A stretch of DNA of 42,608 nt, taken from Planctomycetota bacterium. Lineage in GTDB: Bacteria > Planctomycetota > Planctomycetia > Gemmatales > Gemmataceae. Where the stretch lies: the NCBI GenBank assembly GCA_021413735.1, contig JAIOPV010000151.1, forward strand, positions 1 through 42,608. The letters run 5' to 3'. The notes under the pieces are model-generated. The model was not told the origin of the DNA. It worked only from the letters and a program-made list of their open reading frames with translations, and ran no database searches. The stretch's first letter is position 1, and every line of letters starts with the position of its first letter. The position numbers and the translations under genes are program-made. Below, in pieces: positions 9,125 to 18,273 of the stretch.

Positions 9125-10615
9125 GTGATGGCTTCATCCGCCTCGGCACAGGTCACCACGGTCCAGGTGCCGATGCGGGACGGCGTCAAACTCGCGACCG
9201 ATCTTTATCGCGGTGACGCGGTGAAACAGGCTCCCGTCATTCTCATGCGGACACCGCACGATCGCACGAAGCAGAAAGGAACGGGCGAGTACTGGGCCAA
9301 AGCCGGCTCCATCTTTATCGCCCAGGACGGTCGTGGCACGCAGGACTCGCAAGGCGTGATGGCCCCATACAACAACGAGGGCCAAGACGGCTACGACACC
9401 ATCGAATGGATCACACATCAAAAGTGGTGCAACGGTCGCGTCGGTATGATTGGCGGTTCGTACGTCGGCGCGGTGCAGTGGCAGGCGGCTGTGGAGAACC
9501 CGCCCGGCCTCGCAGTCATCGCTCCGCAGGCAACCTGGAGCAGTTTCTATCGCAACCTCTACCTCGGTGGCTCGGTGCGGTTGACACTTATCTCGAACTG
9601 GATCGCGGGCAACACGGCAAAGTCTCCGGGAGCGAAAGCTAATGAAATGGGCCAGGCTTTGATGCGGTTGCCGTTCAGTGACTTGGACGAGGCGATTGGC
9701 TGGCCGATGCCTTGGCTTGATGCGTACCTCACGCACCCTGAACCGAACGGTTTCTGGACGCGGCTCGATCTCACACCGCGGTTGCCCGAGTTGAAACTGC
9801 CCGCGTTGCATGTGCTCGGCTATCACGATTTCTTCTCTCGCGAGTCGGTCGACAACTTCACGATCATGCAGAAACAGGCACACGATCCGGAGACTCGCAA
9901 GAAGCAGCGGCTCGTACTGCGTCCGTCGGATCACAGGACCATTGGCAAGTCGAAAGTGGCGGAGATTGATTTTAGTCCCACCGCCCTTGATGTCGGTGCG
10001 ATCCAACTCGATTGGTTTGATCGACATCTCAAGCACGACGCTGTCGCTAACTCGAAGCCATTCCCGCCCGTGCGATACTTCTCGATGGGCGACAACGTCT
10101 GGCGCGACGCGGATACCTGGCCACCGGAAGGCTTCCAATCGACGTCGTTCTATCTTCAATCAGACGGGAAAGCGAACACCCGCAAAGGGAGCGGTCGACT
10201 CACACGTGATGCCCCAAACAATGAACAACCTGCAGTCACAGTCCGGGCTGATCCGTCGGAGCCCGTCCCCGCATGCCCCGTACGGAAGCACGCCCGGTCA
10301 AGGCAGCCGTTTGGGGGCCTGTCGATCAGAGGGCTCTTGAAGACCGCGACGATGTGCTCGACAATAGCACCGAGCAACTCGCACAACCGCTCACATTCGC
10401 CGGGAATCTCGAAGCCAAGCTGCTCGTCAGTACGGATACGCCGGATGCGGATTGGGTCGTGAAGGTTGTGGATGTACGACCAGATGGCTTCGCCCAAAAC
10501 CTCGCCACGGGTATTTTGCGTTGCCGATATCGCAATTCGCTCATCAACCCCGAATTGAGGAAGCCCGGCCAAGTCTACGAGATTACCGTCGATCTCGGCC
10601 CGTGTGCCGCAACCC
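9125..10615 (+). pseudogene. CocE/NonD-type (X-Pro dipeptidyl-peptidase S15) hydrolase, frameshifted
   Basis: The first frame (from GTG 9125) encodes most of the alpha/beta-hydrolase domain: DGVKLATDLYRG, the oxyanion region FIAQDGRGTQDSQG, the nucleophile elbow GMIGGSYVG with Ser about residue 112, and the catalytic His in LRPSDHRTIG. Near 10250-10270 the frame is lost, and the C-terminal jelly-roll continues in another frame (RALEDRDDVLDNSTEQLAQP, LEAKLLVSTDTPDADWVVKV, YEITVDLGPCAA) before ending abruptly near 10615. The signal peptide (RLVILCLLVMASSASAQ) has no start codon upstream of 9125 in frame. Two defects make a functional esterase or peptidase unlikely. Confidence 0.8.
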
Positions 10616-10860
10616 GGGTCGGCCGGGAGTACGCACAACCCCGTTCTGGGCGACCGTGTCAGAGCGACTGCTCAAGGCAAGCCCGGACAACATCGATCTG
10701 CGATCCTCCACGCGAGGATCGCGTGCCTGGCGGAAAAGTACGATCTGGCCCAGGTCGCGACCGTCCGCGGCCGACGACTGTCAACAACCGAGGGAGCGAC
10801 TTGCGTCCGATCCGCTCCGGCTATACTAAGAATTATCGCAATCTTTCTCCTGGGGCATCT
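10616..10860 (+). other. Decayed stretch between the hydrolase and DUF1559 genes
   Basis: No gene. Frame fragments (LLKASPDNIDLR in one frame, ARIACLAEKYDLAQ in another) resemble the tail of a tetratricopeptide-type protein. This suggests that a further gene was deleted here; the resemblance is weak. Confidence 0.3.
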
Positions 10861-11952
10861 ATGTTCGCAGACCCTCCCACCCTGAAGAGCAGGTCAATGG
10901 GGTTTACACTCATCGAGTTGCTGGTCGTTATCGCAATTATCGCAATTCTGATCGGGTTGCTCTTGCCGGCAGTGCAGAAGGTTCGCGAAGCGGCAGCCAG
11001 AGCCAAGTGCTCGAATAACCTCAAGCAACTTGGTCTTGGATTGCACAATTATCAGGATGTCATCGGTCGGTTGTCACCGGGGAGATCCTTGATCGGCACC
11101 GCCACCAACGGCCGGTTTAGCCCCTACATCGCAGTTTTGTCCTACCTCGAACAGGATGGCCTGAACACACTCGTGAACACGTTCCCCGTCACGTACGGAG
11201 TGACAACCTTCACGCAAATCCCGGAACCGTGGCATGGTGGGTTCGAGCCTTGGTCCGCGAAAAATCAGCCGACTTTGTTCCTCTGCCCCTCGGATCAAAA
11301 GTATAACATCGTCCGGAACGGAGGGACGATGGGCTGCGTTAACTACACCTTCAACTGGGGCGATAACATCAGTTACAATGGCGATGGCGGCGCGATGAAC
11401 GCCTCTAGCCCCCGCAGAGGATTGTTCAACTGGAGGGATGGCCGCAGGTTCGCCGACATTACCGACGGGATGAGCAACACGCTCGCGATGTCGGAGCGCG
11501 TCCTGAACTCGGACGGGAAAGCGAGCCATTTCGGCGACACCGCGATGGATGTTGGAAGCAGTTTAACCACCAACCCGTCGCTCTGCCTCGGCACGCTCGA
11601 ACCCGGCACTCGGCGATTCCTGCCCAGCACCTCGGTGAATCCCTACTACTTTGGGACCATGTGGGGTGACGGCTTGGCCTTCTTGACGGGTTTCACCACG
11701 ACCCTTCCGCCGAACAGCCCCTCTTGCACCGTCGGCAACATCAACACCGACGGCGTCTTTCCAGCCCAAAGCCGACATGTCGGCGGTGTGAACGTCCTGC
11801 TTGCCGATGGTTCAGTGCGGTTCGTGATCGAAACCATCGACGCGGGCAACTCGGGAGCCAGCGCCGACCTCACCTCCAGTTCCCCGACACCGTTCGGCAC
11901 CTGGGGTGCGCTCGGCACCATTCGTGGCGGCGAAGTTCTCGCCGGATTTTGA
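10861..11952 (+). CDS. DUF1559 protein with prepilin-type N-terminus
   Basis: A 363-aa protein. Near the start is a type IV prepilin-like methylation motif, GFTLIELLVVIAIIAILIGL, with the expected Glu at position +5 of the mature protein, followed by LLPAVQKVREAAARAKCSNN and LKQLGLGLHNYQD. The conserved middle (YLEQDG, FLCPSDQ, NYTFNWG, DITDGMSNTLAMSER) and C-terminus (HVGGVNVLLADGSVRFV) are typical of DUF1559, a family with dozens to hundreds of copies per planctomycete genome. It should be inserted in the membrane and processed by a prepilin peptidase; its role is unknown. ATG 10861 is chosen because it leaves a short leader before the motif. The next gene starts 15 bases downstream, an arrangement usual for this family. 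Confidence 0.93.
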   Translation: MFADPPTLKSRSMGFTLIELLVVIAIIAILIGLLLPAVQKVREAAARAKCSNNLKQLGLGLHNYQDVIGRLSPGRSLIGTATNGRFSPYIAVLSYLEQDGLNTLVNTFPVTYGVTTFTQIPEPWHGGFEPWSAKNQPTLFLCPSDQKYNIVRNGGTMGCVNYTFNWGDNISYNGDGGAMNASSPRRGLFNWRDGRRFADITDGMSNTLAMSERVLNSDGKASHFGDTAMDVGSSLTTNPSLCLGTLEPGTRRFLPSTSVNPYYFGTMWGDGLAFLTGFTTTLPPNSPSCTVGNINTDGVFPAQSRHVGGVNVLLADGSVRFVIETIDAGNSGASADLTSSSPTPFGTWGALGTIRGGEVLAGF

Positions 11953-11966
11953 CAAAGGGGTTCGTC

Positions 11967-12402
11967 GTGCGTTTGCTCCTCGCCATCGCGGTCCTCGCAT
12001 CACTCGGCTGTTCGGCAGACTCAAAGGGACGACCGAAGGTCGTTCCTGCCGAGGGTCAGGTTCTGTCCCGCGGCTCACCGGTCGCCGACGCCAACGTGAC
12101 CTTCCTCAATCCCGAAGCCAACCGCACGGCCTATGCGAGAACGGACTCTCATGGCCGATTCCGCTTAACCACGTTTGAATCGGGCGATGGGGCCGTTCCG
12201 GGTCTGCAAAAGGTGACGATACACAAGGGTCGAGGTGAAGAACCTGAACCCCTCCACAGACGCGATTGCCACCTCCGATGTCCCCCAGATCGAGGAACGT
12301 TGGATAGTGCCGCGGAAGTTTAGCATTCCCGACACCTCTGGGCTCACGGTCGAAGTTACTGACGGCGGCAAGAACAATTTCACGATTGAACTGAAAGATT
12401 GA
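11967..12402 (+). pseudogene. Small transthyretin-like lipoprotein, one frameshift
   Basis: GTG 11967 follows AAAGGGG at 11954-11960. The protein begins with a lipoprotein signal (LLLAIAVLASLGC), then a carboxypeptidase-regulatory/transthyretin-like beta fold (VVPAEGQVLSRGSPVADANV, then RTDSHGRFRLTTFESGDGAV). Around 12225-12240 the frame shifts, and the true C-terminus continues in another frame (VEVKNLNPST, EERWIVPRKFSIPDTSGLTV, NNFTIELKD), ending TGA 12400-12402. Genes of this kind normally sit directly behind DUF1559 genes in planctomycetes. A single indel or a sequencing error would explain the break. Confidence 0.75.
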
Positions 12403-12430
12403 CGGGCACTCGACATCGTCTCCGTGTTCC

Positions 12431-12796
12431 TCAGTCCTTCGCGAGTTTGTCCCACAGATCCTTGTACTTCTTCAGGAACTCTGTGCCCTCCGCGACGGGA
12501 TACCGCTTCACAACTCCGCAGAGCGTGTAGCGGTCGTAGCTGATGGCGCGTAGCAACGAGAACAACTCGCGATATGGGTACCTTCCGTTGGCGTCGTTCT
12601 CCAGGTCGTTGATGTGGCACGACCGAATCCACGGTTTCAGCAGCTCGAAACGCGGCCTTCACCGATTTGTTCTCCACGTCGGTTGGGTTTGAGTTCCACG
12701 TCAGCCCGAAGGCCTTCTATTCGCAAGCGCCCATGAACGACTTCACGTTCTTGGGAACCTGCGTGACCGCGCCATGAACCTCGACCCAGATTTCGA
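12431..12796 (-). pseudogene. Sugar-phosphate isomerase/epimerase (TIM barrel), C-terminal fragment
   Basis: Read on the minus strand, the fragment enters from the IS1 edge as LEIWVEVHGAVTQVPKNVKS, meets an in-frame TAG, continues GLTWNSNPTDVENKSVKAAF, shifts frame, and ends FELLKPWIRSCHINDLENDA ... WDKLAKD at 12431. These are the last strands of the xylose-isomerase-like TIM barrel: the WNSNPTDV and SCHINDL motifs carry metal and substrate ligands. The N-terminal two thirds are missing, cut by the IS1-type element at 12797. With a stop and a frameshift it is clearly dead. Confidence 0.75.
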
Positions 12797-13585
12797 GGTA
12801 ATGGTTTTATTGGTGGCACAAATTGGAGAGTCGTATGAAGTACCAGAGTGCCCCAAGATGGTACCTGGGGCACTTGGAGAAAGTCAGCGTCTTCCGTACG
12901 AAGCGTGCACACCTCTGACGTAGTGTGAGCCAGAATCGTTCGATGTGGGCGGTGAGTCCCGAGTCCTTGCCCACAGTTTGGAGGCTGGGATCACGACCTG
13001 GTACGAAGTGAGGAAGTCCGTGAACACCGTAACTCCGGTCCGATATCCGCGTGGGAGTGACTCCCACAGACGCTTGGCGGTCGCCGCAGAGCGATCGAGT
13101 ACGACCATTGCCAGCACTCGCCGAGTATCTGCGTCCAGGGCCACCCAGACCCCATTGCACGTCGGCCTTGGACCCGACGAAACTCCATAGTTCGTCGGCC
13201 TCAATCACGACCGGGGCTGACTTTTTGGGGGCGGTCCAAGGTCGTGTGGAGTGTTCTCCCGATACAGGGTGTTGACGAACCCTTGGACCCAGGAGCGGGA
13301 CCGACCGGTGGCTCGTGCGAGATGGCCCGGACCCCAAGTCGCTCGGCCAACAGACGCAGCACGAGTGCTTGGTCCTCGGGACCAACGGGACCCTTCTTGG
13401 GATCAGTCACGAACCGCCGACCGCAGCTTCGGCAACGGAATGTCGGTGTGCCTGACTTGTTAGTCCCATTGCGCACTACATGGGTTCCGGAGCAACGCGG
13501 GCACGACGGGATCGCCAGTGCCGAACTCTTGGAAGATTCACTCATACCTTCCGAGTACAATTCTGCCACCATTCAGGCCACTACC
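12797..13585 (-). mobile_element. IS1-family insertion sequence (defective)
   Basis: Inverted repeats lie at 12797-12818 and 13564-13585. The left reads GGTAATGG ... TTGGTGGCA; the right, complemented, GGTAGTGG ... ATGGTGGCA; 17 of 22 match, and the GGTAATG-type end is typical of IS1. Length is 789 bp, close to the 768 bp of IS1. The flanks (an isomerase fragment on the left, the 3' end of a hydrolase on the right) share no 8-9 bp duplication, which suggests a deletion or recombination at the element. Confidence 0.8.
12807..13545 (-). pseudogene. IS1-type InsA/InsB transposase, multiple frameshifts
   Basis: The InsA part starts at ATG 13545 with the zinc-ribbon CPRCSGTHVVRNGTNKSGTP and CRSCGRRF, then the HTH (LVLRLLAERLGVRAIS). 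It loses frame near 13300. The InsB part carries the IS1 DDE signature in pieces: VVIEADELWSFVGSK in one frame, VWVALDADTRRVLAMVV and TVFTDFLTSYQVVIP in a second, then IERFWLTLRQRCARFVRKTL back in the first, ending inside the inverted repeat at 12807. IS1 normally needs one programmed frameshift; here at least three changes of frame are required, so it is inactive. Confidence 0.8.
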
Positions 13586-13986
13586 CCGTCTCACTTCTTC
13601 TTGAGGTGGTCGTCGAAGAACTTCCGCGATTTCGCCAGTGTGTCGACGAGTTTCGTCGGCTTCATGAGGTGGTCTTCCCCTTCCAGTTCCGCGATCTCGG
13701 CCGTGCCGCCCGCTTGCTTCAGTTTGGCGGCCATCGTTCGCGATTGGGCCACGTCCACCACCTTATCCGCGTCGCCGTGGATGAAGAAGAACGGTGGGGC
13801 GCCTTTCTTCGCGTAGGTGACGGGCGACGCCTTCTTGTAGAGCTCCGGCTTGCGGGCGCGGGTGTCGCCCAGCAAGGCCGTCAACATGTCGGCCTCAGTA
13901 CTTTCCAATTGGGCTAGAGAACGCAGGCTCTGTTCCGTAGAGGAGTTGTGTCGAGCAATCGCCTTCAAGGAAGGAGTTAGCGTTCG

Positions 13987-15152
13987 GTGAAAGTCTCCAC
14001 ACCTGCCCAGCGATTGGCAATCACTCAGGCCGCTTTTTCCCAAGCCGTCACGCACTGCCGCAGCGTCTTCCCGTTCCGCGACACGCCCCAGTGCCGCACC
14101 GTGATGCTCTGGAGCGTCCTCGTTTGGGCTGCTTCCCGTATGAAGTCGCTCTACCATGCCGCCCAGCGACTTTACCCCGACACCCAAGATCAGACCTTCT
14201 GGAACCGGCTCCGTGTTAATCTCCCCAAGCAAGCACCCGTACTCGAACGCCGACTCAACGAGTTACTCCGACTCCCCAGTTTCCTGCCCTGGCTCGCGGG
14301 TCGCTTGTTCCCGATTGCCATCGATTACCACGCCATTGCCTACTACGGTTCCCCAAAAAAAGTCGCAGCGAACTTCGACGGGGGAAATCGGAACGCGGCA
14401 CAACCAAGTTCCACGCCTATGCCACGGCCTGTGTCGTCGTGGCCGGTTGGCGATACACTCTGGCGTTGACGTGGGTGCGGGAGAAAGAGAAGCCGACCGC
14501 CGTCCTCGACCGCCTGTGGGAGCAGGTGAAAGTGTCCCGAGTTGCCTGCCTCATGGTTCTGTTGGACCGTTACTTCTTCACCGTGCCGGTGATGAAGTGG
14601 CTGCAGCAGAACAGCCTGCCCTTCATCATTCCGGTGGTGATGCGTGGTCGCAAACCGAAGCCGGGGGTGAAAGCCAAAGGGATGCGGTCATGCCGCTCGA
14701 AGAAGGCAGGGTCGTCCGACTACACGCATCGTGCCGGAAAGGAATCCGTCACCTTCCGTCTGGTAATCACCTACAAGTCGTACCGGCATCGCCAGACGAA
14801 GAAGCGAGCCACCAAGAAGCTGTTCTTCGCGACGTGGAAGGTATGGCGTTCGCCCACGGACGTGCGGGAAACGTACCGCCGTCGTTTTGGGATCGAGACG
14901 AGCTACCGTCAGTTGAACCAGTCCCGTTCGCGGACGAGTTCGCGTGATCCGCTGTATCGCTTCTTGCTGGTGGGTTTGGCTCTGTTCTTGCGAAACCTGT
15001 GGCAATGGCTGGCGAACATGGACCATCGGTGGGGAACGCCACCGAGAAACCGTACGGCAACAACCCTTCGCTACCAGGACGTCCTCGATGACTTCAGCGA
15101 CTACCTCCGACGATTGACGCAAACCTACCAGGCACCACTACCTGGAACATAA
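13987..15152 (+). CDS. DDE transposase (ISH3/IS4-like), probably made by -1 frameshifting
   Basis: The first frame (GTG 13987) gives about 125 residues up to FPIAIDYHAIAYYGSPKK, which holds the first catalytic Asp. The second frame, -1 relative to it, continues SRSELRRGKSERGTTKFHAY, carries the second Asp in LMVLLDRYFFTVPVMKWLQ and the Glu in TYRRRFGIETSYRQLNQ, and ends at 15152. The two join at the A7 run 14355-14361, where the zero frame reads CCA AAA AAA GTC. A -1 slip on A AAA AAA gives AGT CGC and a 388-aa protein of normal length with a complete D-D-E set. No other lesion is visible, so the element may be active. A simple one-base indel in the A tract is the alternative. Confidence 0.75.
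14355..14361 (+). promoter_or_regulatory. Slippery heptamer A AAA AAA for -1 frameshifting
   Basis: The heptamer lies in the correct register of the upstream frame (CC-A AAA AAA-GTC). It is followed at once by a short possible stem, GTCG ... CGAC (14362-14379). Downstream of the slip the frame is open to the transposase stop. This is the standard layout of programmed frameshifting in insertion sequences; it has not been tested here. Confidence 0.55.
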
Positions 15153-15834
15153 CGCAAATTGGAAAGTACTGGGCCTTCCATTTCTCGGCGAACCAGCCGT
15201 CCGTCGTCAGGTCCGTCGGCCCGGCCACGCTGACCACGGCTCGCACGGCGCTGGACTGCTCCGCGCTGCCGCCGTCTCCGTCGAACCCGTCGTCCTTCGT
15301 CGTGGTACCCAGGAGGCACGCCAGGTGGCCACCCGCCGAGAAGCCGATGGCCCCGATGCGCTCGGGGTCAATCTTGTACTTCTTGGCGTTGGCACGGAGC
15401 CAGCGGACGGACGCCTTGCAGTCCTCGATCTGCGCGGGGAACCGGTGAGCTGGAGCCAAGCGGTAGTCGATGGTGGCGGCGACGTACCCGGCCTGCGCTT
15501 GTAACTCGGCGATGAACGCCCCCTGTCCGCGGTCACCGGCCGACCAACCGCCGCCGTGGATCACGACAACCGCGGGAAACGGGCCGTCGCCTTCCTTGGG
15601 CATTGTGAGGTCGAGCTTCAACTCGGTCTTGCCGGCGGTGGCGAAGATCAGTCCCTTTTCCGTTTTGGTTTCCGCCTTCGGCGGCTCGTCCGCGACCAGA
15701 GGGAGGATCACCGCGAGGGAACATCCGACAATCAAGCCAATCCGATTCATGGGTTTCTCCCTTGGTTCGCGGCTGAAGTTCCCCACGAGTTGCGGACACC
15801 AAGTTAAGGGGTACTCTTTACTCAGGAGACCCCT

Positions 15835-16104
15835 ATGGCAGAAACACGACGAACGTTTACTCGCGAGTTCAAGATCGCAGCCGTGAAGCTGATCACCGAG
15901 AAAGGTTGGTCCGTTTCTGAAGCAGCAATGAGCCTCGGCATCAACACCGAGTTGCTGCGTCGGTGGAAGACCACGCTCCAGGCCGAAGGCCAAGAAGCCT
16001 TCCCAAGAAACGGCAATCTCCCGCCCATGGAGGACGAACTCCGACGGCTCAAGGCTGAGAATGTCCGCCTCAAGGCTGAACGTGACATCCTAAAAAAAAA
16101 CTAG
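15835..16104 (+). CDS. IS3-family transposase OrfA (HTH protein)
   Basis: An 89-aa OrfA-type protein: TFTREFKIAAVKLITEKGWS, SEAAMSLGINTELLRRWK (HTH) and a leucine-zipper-like end, DELRRLKAENVRLKAERDIL. In IS3 elements OrfA binds the ends and is fused to OrfB by -1 slippage at an A-rich site. That site is present here (CCTAAAAAAAAAC), but the DDE element inserted 3-4 bases after it, and the TAG stop lies inside the CTAG duplication. Ribosome-binding sequence CAGGAG precedes ATG 15835. OrfB is dead, so this product could at most act as a repressor. Confidence 0.85.
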   Translation: MAETRRTFTREFKIAAVKLITEKGWSVSEAAMSLGINTELLRRWKTTLQAEGQEAFPRNGNLPPMEDELRRLKAENVRLKAERDILKKN

Positions 16105-17692
16105 GCCAGCAAACCTGACTGGATCAGCTTGTTTTCCAAGGCTTTGAGGTACTCATCCGGATTCCGTCGGAACCGTCCCCGTTCGACTCGCCGCTGGCGT
16201 CGCACCTCCAACTCGGCACGCACACGCTTCCATTCAGCCCGGTCGGCCCCCGCCAGGTCCGATGAAGTCACCTCCCGAGTCCGCGTCGCCAGACCTGCCG
16301 CCAACCGCACACTTCCGCGAAGCACTGTCCCCGGAGATCCACCCTTGCGACCACTCGCTCGACGCTCGTGATAGCGGTGCGAGCCGAACAACTGCTCCAA
16401 GTCGTTATTCGTCCGCGGTAAATCCGCCGTGTCGTAGCACGCAAACAAACCATGCCAGTAACTCCGACTCACCTTCACGAAGTGATCCACCGCGGTTTTC
16501 AGCTTGCCTGCGGTCACGCGATGCCGACGCATCGATCCCAATAAGCCGCCCAACTTCTTGCGAATCACCGAACCCGATGTGCCTTCCATACCCAAAATGT
16601 GGGCCGCCTGATGCAGCCACCCAAATGTCACAACAATCACAGGCCACAACTTGGCTGTCGCTTTCAATCCCTTCGCGACCGTACCCTTCAATTGTTGGAG
16701 TTCCCTCGGTAGCCCCTTTTTTCCTCGACACGGTCGAGGCTTTCCCCAATGGCCGACAACCGCTCGTGCAACTTCAACCCCGATGCATCCAATGGCGGAC
16801 GACCGTCATCCGTCAACGCGCTGCGGACGGCTGAACAATATCCCTGGATCACTTCCGCCTCGGTATCTGTTCGCCCTTCCACCTGTCGTTCGATCTTCCG
16901 GACACCACGCACCTTCTTCTTGAGTTCCTTCTTGGCGTGCCGATCCGCCTCGTAAATCAAGCGTCCGGCCTCACGCAAGTAGTGAAATTGACACAGTTGA
17001 TAAGGCACACCAGGAAACGTCGTAGCCACCGCCTTGCGGATCGAATGTTGGCCATCGGATACGATCCCATCAACCGTCACTGGGCAGGCCGCCTTCACCT
17101 TCCTGAGCAACACACCCAGATCCTTGTTCCGGGCCGACAACAGGCTCTTGGCCAACAAAATCTCGCCGCTGAGGACATCGCGGATGACCCAAAGAACTTC
17201 GTGTCCGACATCCGGTTGAAGTCCATCGATGGCCAGGATCACACGTCCCTGTTTGGCCAGCAGTTTCTGGAGTCGGCGGTCATCAGCGAGGGAGACGGCG
17301 AGGAGTTCGTCGTAGCGGTCCAGGAGATTGGTGACGGTCCGCTCGGACACGGCGACCTTACGTCCAACGAGGTGAGTCCGGATTTCGGGGACGGATCGGT
17401 GTTCGGCGTATCGAAGTCGTCCGATGAACGCGATGACATCGAGTCCGAACTCGTGTCGTGGGAGTGCAAAGGAGCCCTCGGCTTCGGGTCGAAAGGGCCG
17501 CTTGTGGGCAGTGCAAACTGGGTGGTGGCAACGCCGGATGGTGAGATTGAGACGTGTGACGCCAGCGAGTGTGTGGAGTGTCCGACGGTTGGCATAGTCA
17601 GCCCGCATAGAGCGACCGCAGTGTGGGCAGTCGGTCCGTTCGGGAGAGAGGTCGTGGGTGACGGTCGGATCAGCAACCTTTGCCTTCTTCAT
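16101..17692 (-). CDS. DDE transposase of the CTAG element, split into two frames
   Basis: ATG 17692 starts MKKAKVADPTVTHDLSPERT. A four-Cys zinc region follows (CPHCGRSM, CHHPVC), then the RNase-H-like core with VILAIDGLQPDVG (first Asp), VTVDGIVSDGQHSIRKAVAT (second Asp), PYQLCQFHYLREAGRLIYE, and, in the second frame, YDTADLPRTNNDLEQLFGSH (Glu region) to GLLA. The upstream frame stops just after EEKRGYRGNSNN. The expected GLPRELQQLKGTVAKG continues one base back, at an A6G4 tract near 16718-16727, so programmed frameshifting or a one-base indel is required. The TAG stop (16101-16103) lies in the target duplication, so the C-terminus depends on the insertion site. The fold resembles MULE/IS256-type enzymes; the family name is uncertain. 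Confidence 0.65.
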
Positions 17693-17764
17693 GGTGCATC
17701 CTTCCTGGAGTGTCCCAAATCCTATGAAATCAAGCACTTCCTATCCAGTCAGGTTTGATGGCCT
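16105..17764 (-). mobile_element. Unclassified DDE insertion sequence (ISNCY-like) inside IS3-A
   Basis: The 1660-bp element is flanked by CTAG (16101-16104 and 17765-17768). Terminal repeats are GCCAGCAAACCTGACTGGAT on the left and GCCATCAAACCTGACTGGAT on the right (complemented), 19 of 20. CTAG is itself a palindrome, which suggests a sequence-specific target. The element contains one transposase gene on the minus strand in two frames. Confidence 0.85.
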
Positions 17765-17797
17765 AGAAAAAAAAGGGTTCTTCGCGAAGGAGTCGCT

Positions 17798-18209
17798 GTG
17801 AGTTACGACTTCATCGCCGCCAACGCGAGTGCGTGGCCGGTCTCCTGGCTCTGCGATACCTTGGGAGTTTCCACTGCTGGCTACTACGCCTGGTGTGATC
17901 GTGATGCCAGTACGCGACAGCAGCGACACGATGCTTTGCTGGTGGAGATCCAGACCGTTCACACGGAGGTGAAGGCCCGGTAGGTAGCCCTCGGATTCAC
18001 GCCGAGTTGGTGGATCGGGGTCACGACTGCTGCGTCAACACGGTCGCTCGCATCATGCGAGAGGCTGGGATTGCTTCGAAAACGAAGCGTAAGTTCCGCC
18101 ATACGACGGACTCGAACCACGGTCATCCGGTGGCCAAGAACCTCCTGGCTCGACAGTTCGACCCGCAAGGCCGCAATGAGTCGTGGGTTGCGGACATGAC
18201 GTACATATC
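17798..18209 (+). pseudogene. IS3-A OrfB transposase, first part
   Basis: Starts after the frameshift region (FFAKESL) and encodes the OrfB HTH-like N-terminus, SWLCDTLGVSTAGYYAWCDR, then HDALLVEIQTVHTEVKAR. A one-base deletion at about 17983 (CGGTAGGTAGC instead of CGGTACGGTAGC) creates a stop. The next frame continues HAELVDRGHDCCVNTVARIM and NESWVADMTYI, which contains the first Asp of the DDE triad, and is cut at 18209 by the IS66 insertion. The frameshift means the gene was or became inactive independently of the insertion. Confidence 0.85.
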
Positions 18210-18273
18210 GTAAGCGTTCGGTGAATGGGCGTGGGTGAGCGTTGAGTTCGGGCAGCGCGTCGAGGTGTGAAGT

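Larger units (their letters stand above)
13896..15171 (+). mobile_element. ISH3/IS4-like insertion sequence inside the hydrolase gene
   Basis: A 1276-bp element flanked by a 5-bp duplication GGCCT (13891-13895 and 15172-15176). Terminal inverted repeats start CAGTACTTTCCAATT at both ends (15 of 15). One transposase is encoded in two overlapping frames. The interrupted gene reads through perfectly when the element and one duplication copy are removed. Family assignment rests on transposase resemblance and the 5-bp duplication, and is tentative. Confidence 0.85.
13591..15750 (-). pseudogene. Secreted alpha/beta hydrolase (BD-FAE/esterase type), split by an insertion sequence
   Basis: ATG 15750 follows AAGGGAGAA and opens a signal peptide (MNRIGLIVGCSLAVILPLVA). 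The N-terminal part has the oxyanion motif VVIHGGGWSAGD, DYRLAPAHRFPAQIEDCKAS and the nucleophile elbow IGFSAGGHLA. The frame enters an insertion at 15171. The C-terminal part resumes at 13895 as ADMLTALLGDT, with FFFIHGDADKVVDVAQS (catalytic Asp region) and GEDHLM (catalytic His), and ends TGA at 13591. Removing 13896-15171 and one GGCCT copy restores exactly 293 codons. The family comprises carbohydrate esterases and feruloyl-type esterases. The insertion disables the gene but left it otherwise intact, so it is recent. Confidence 0.9.
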
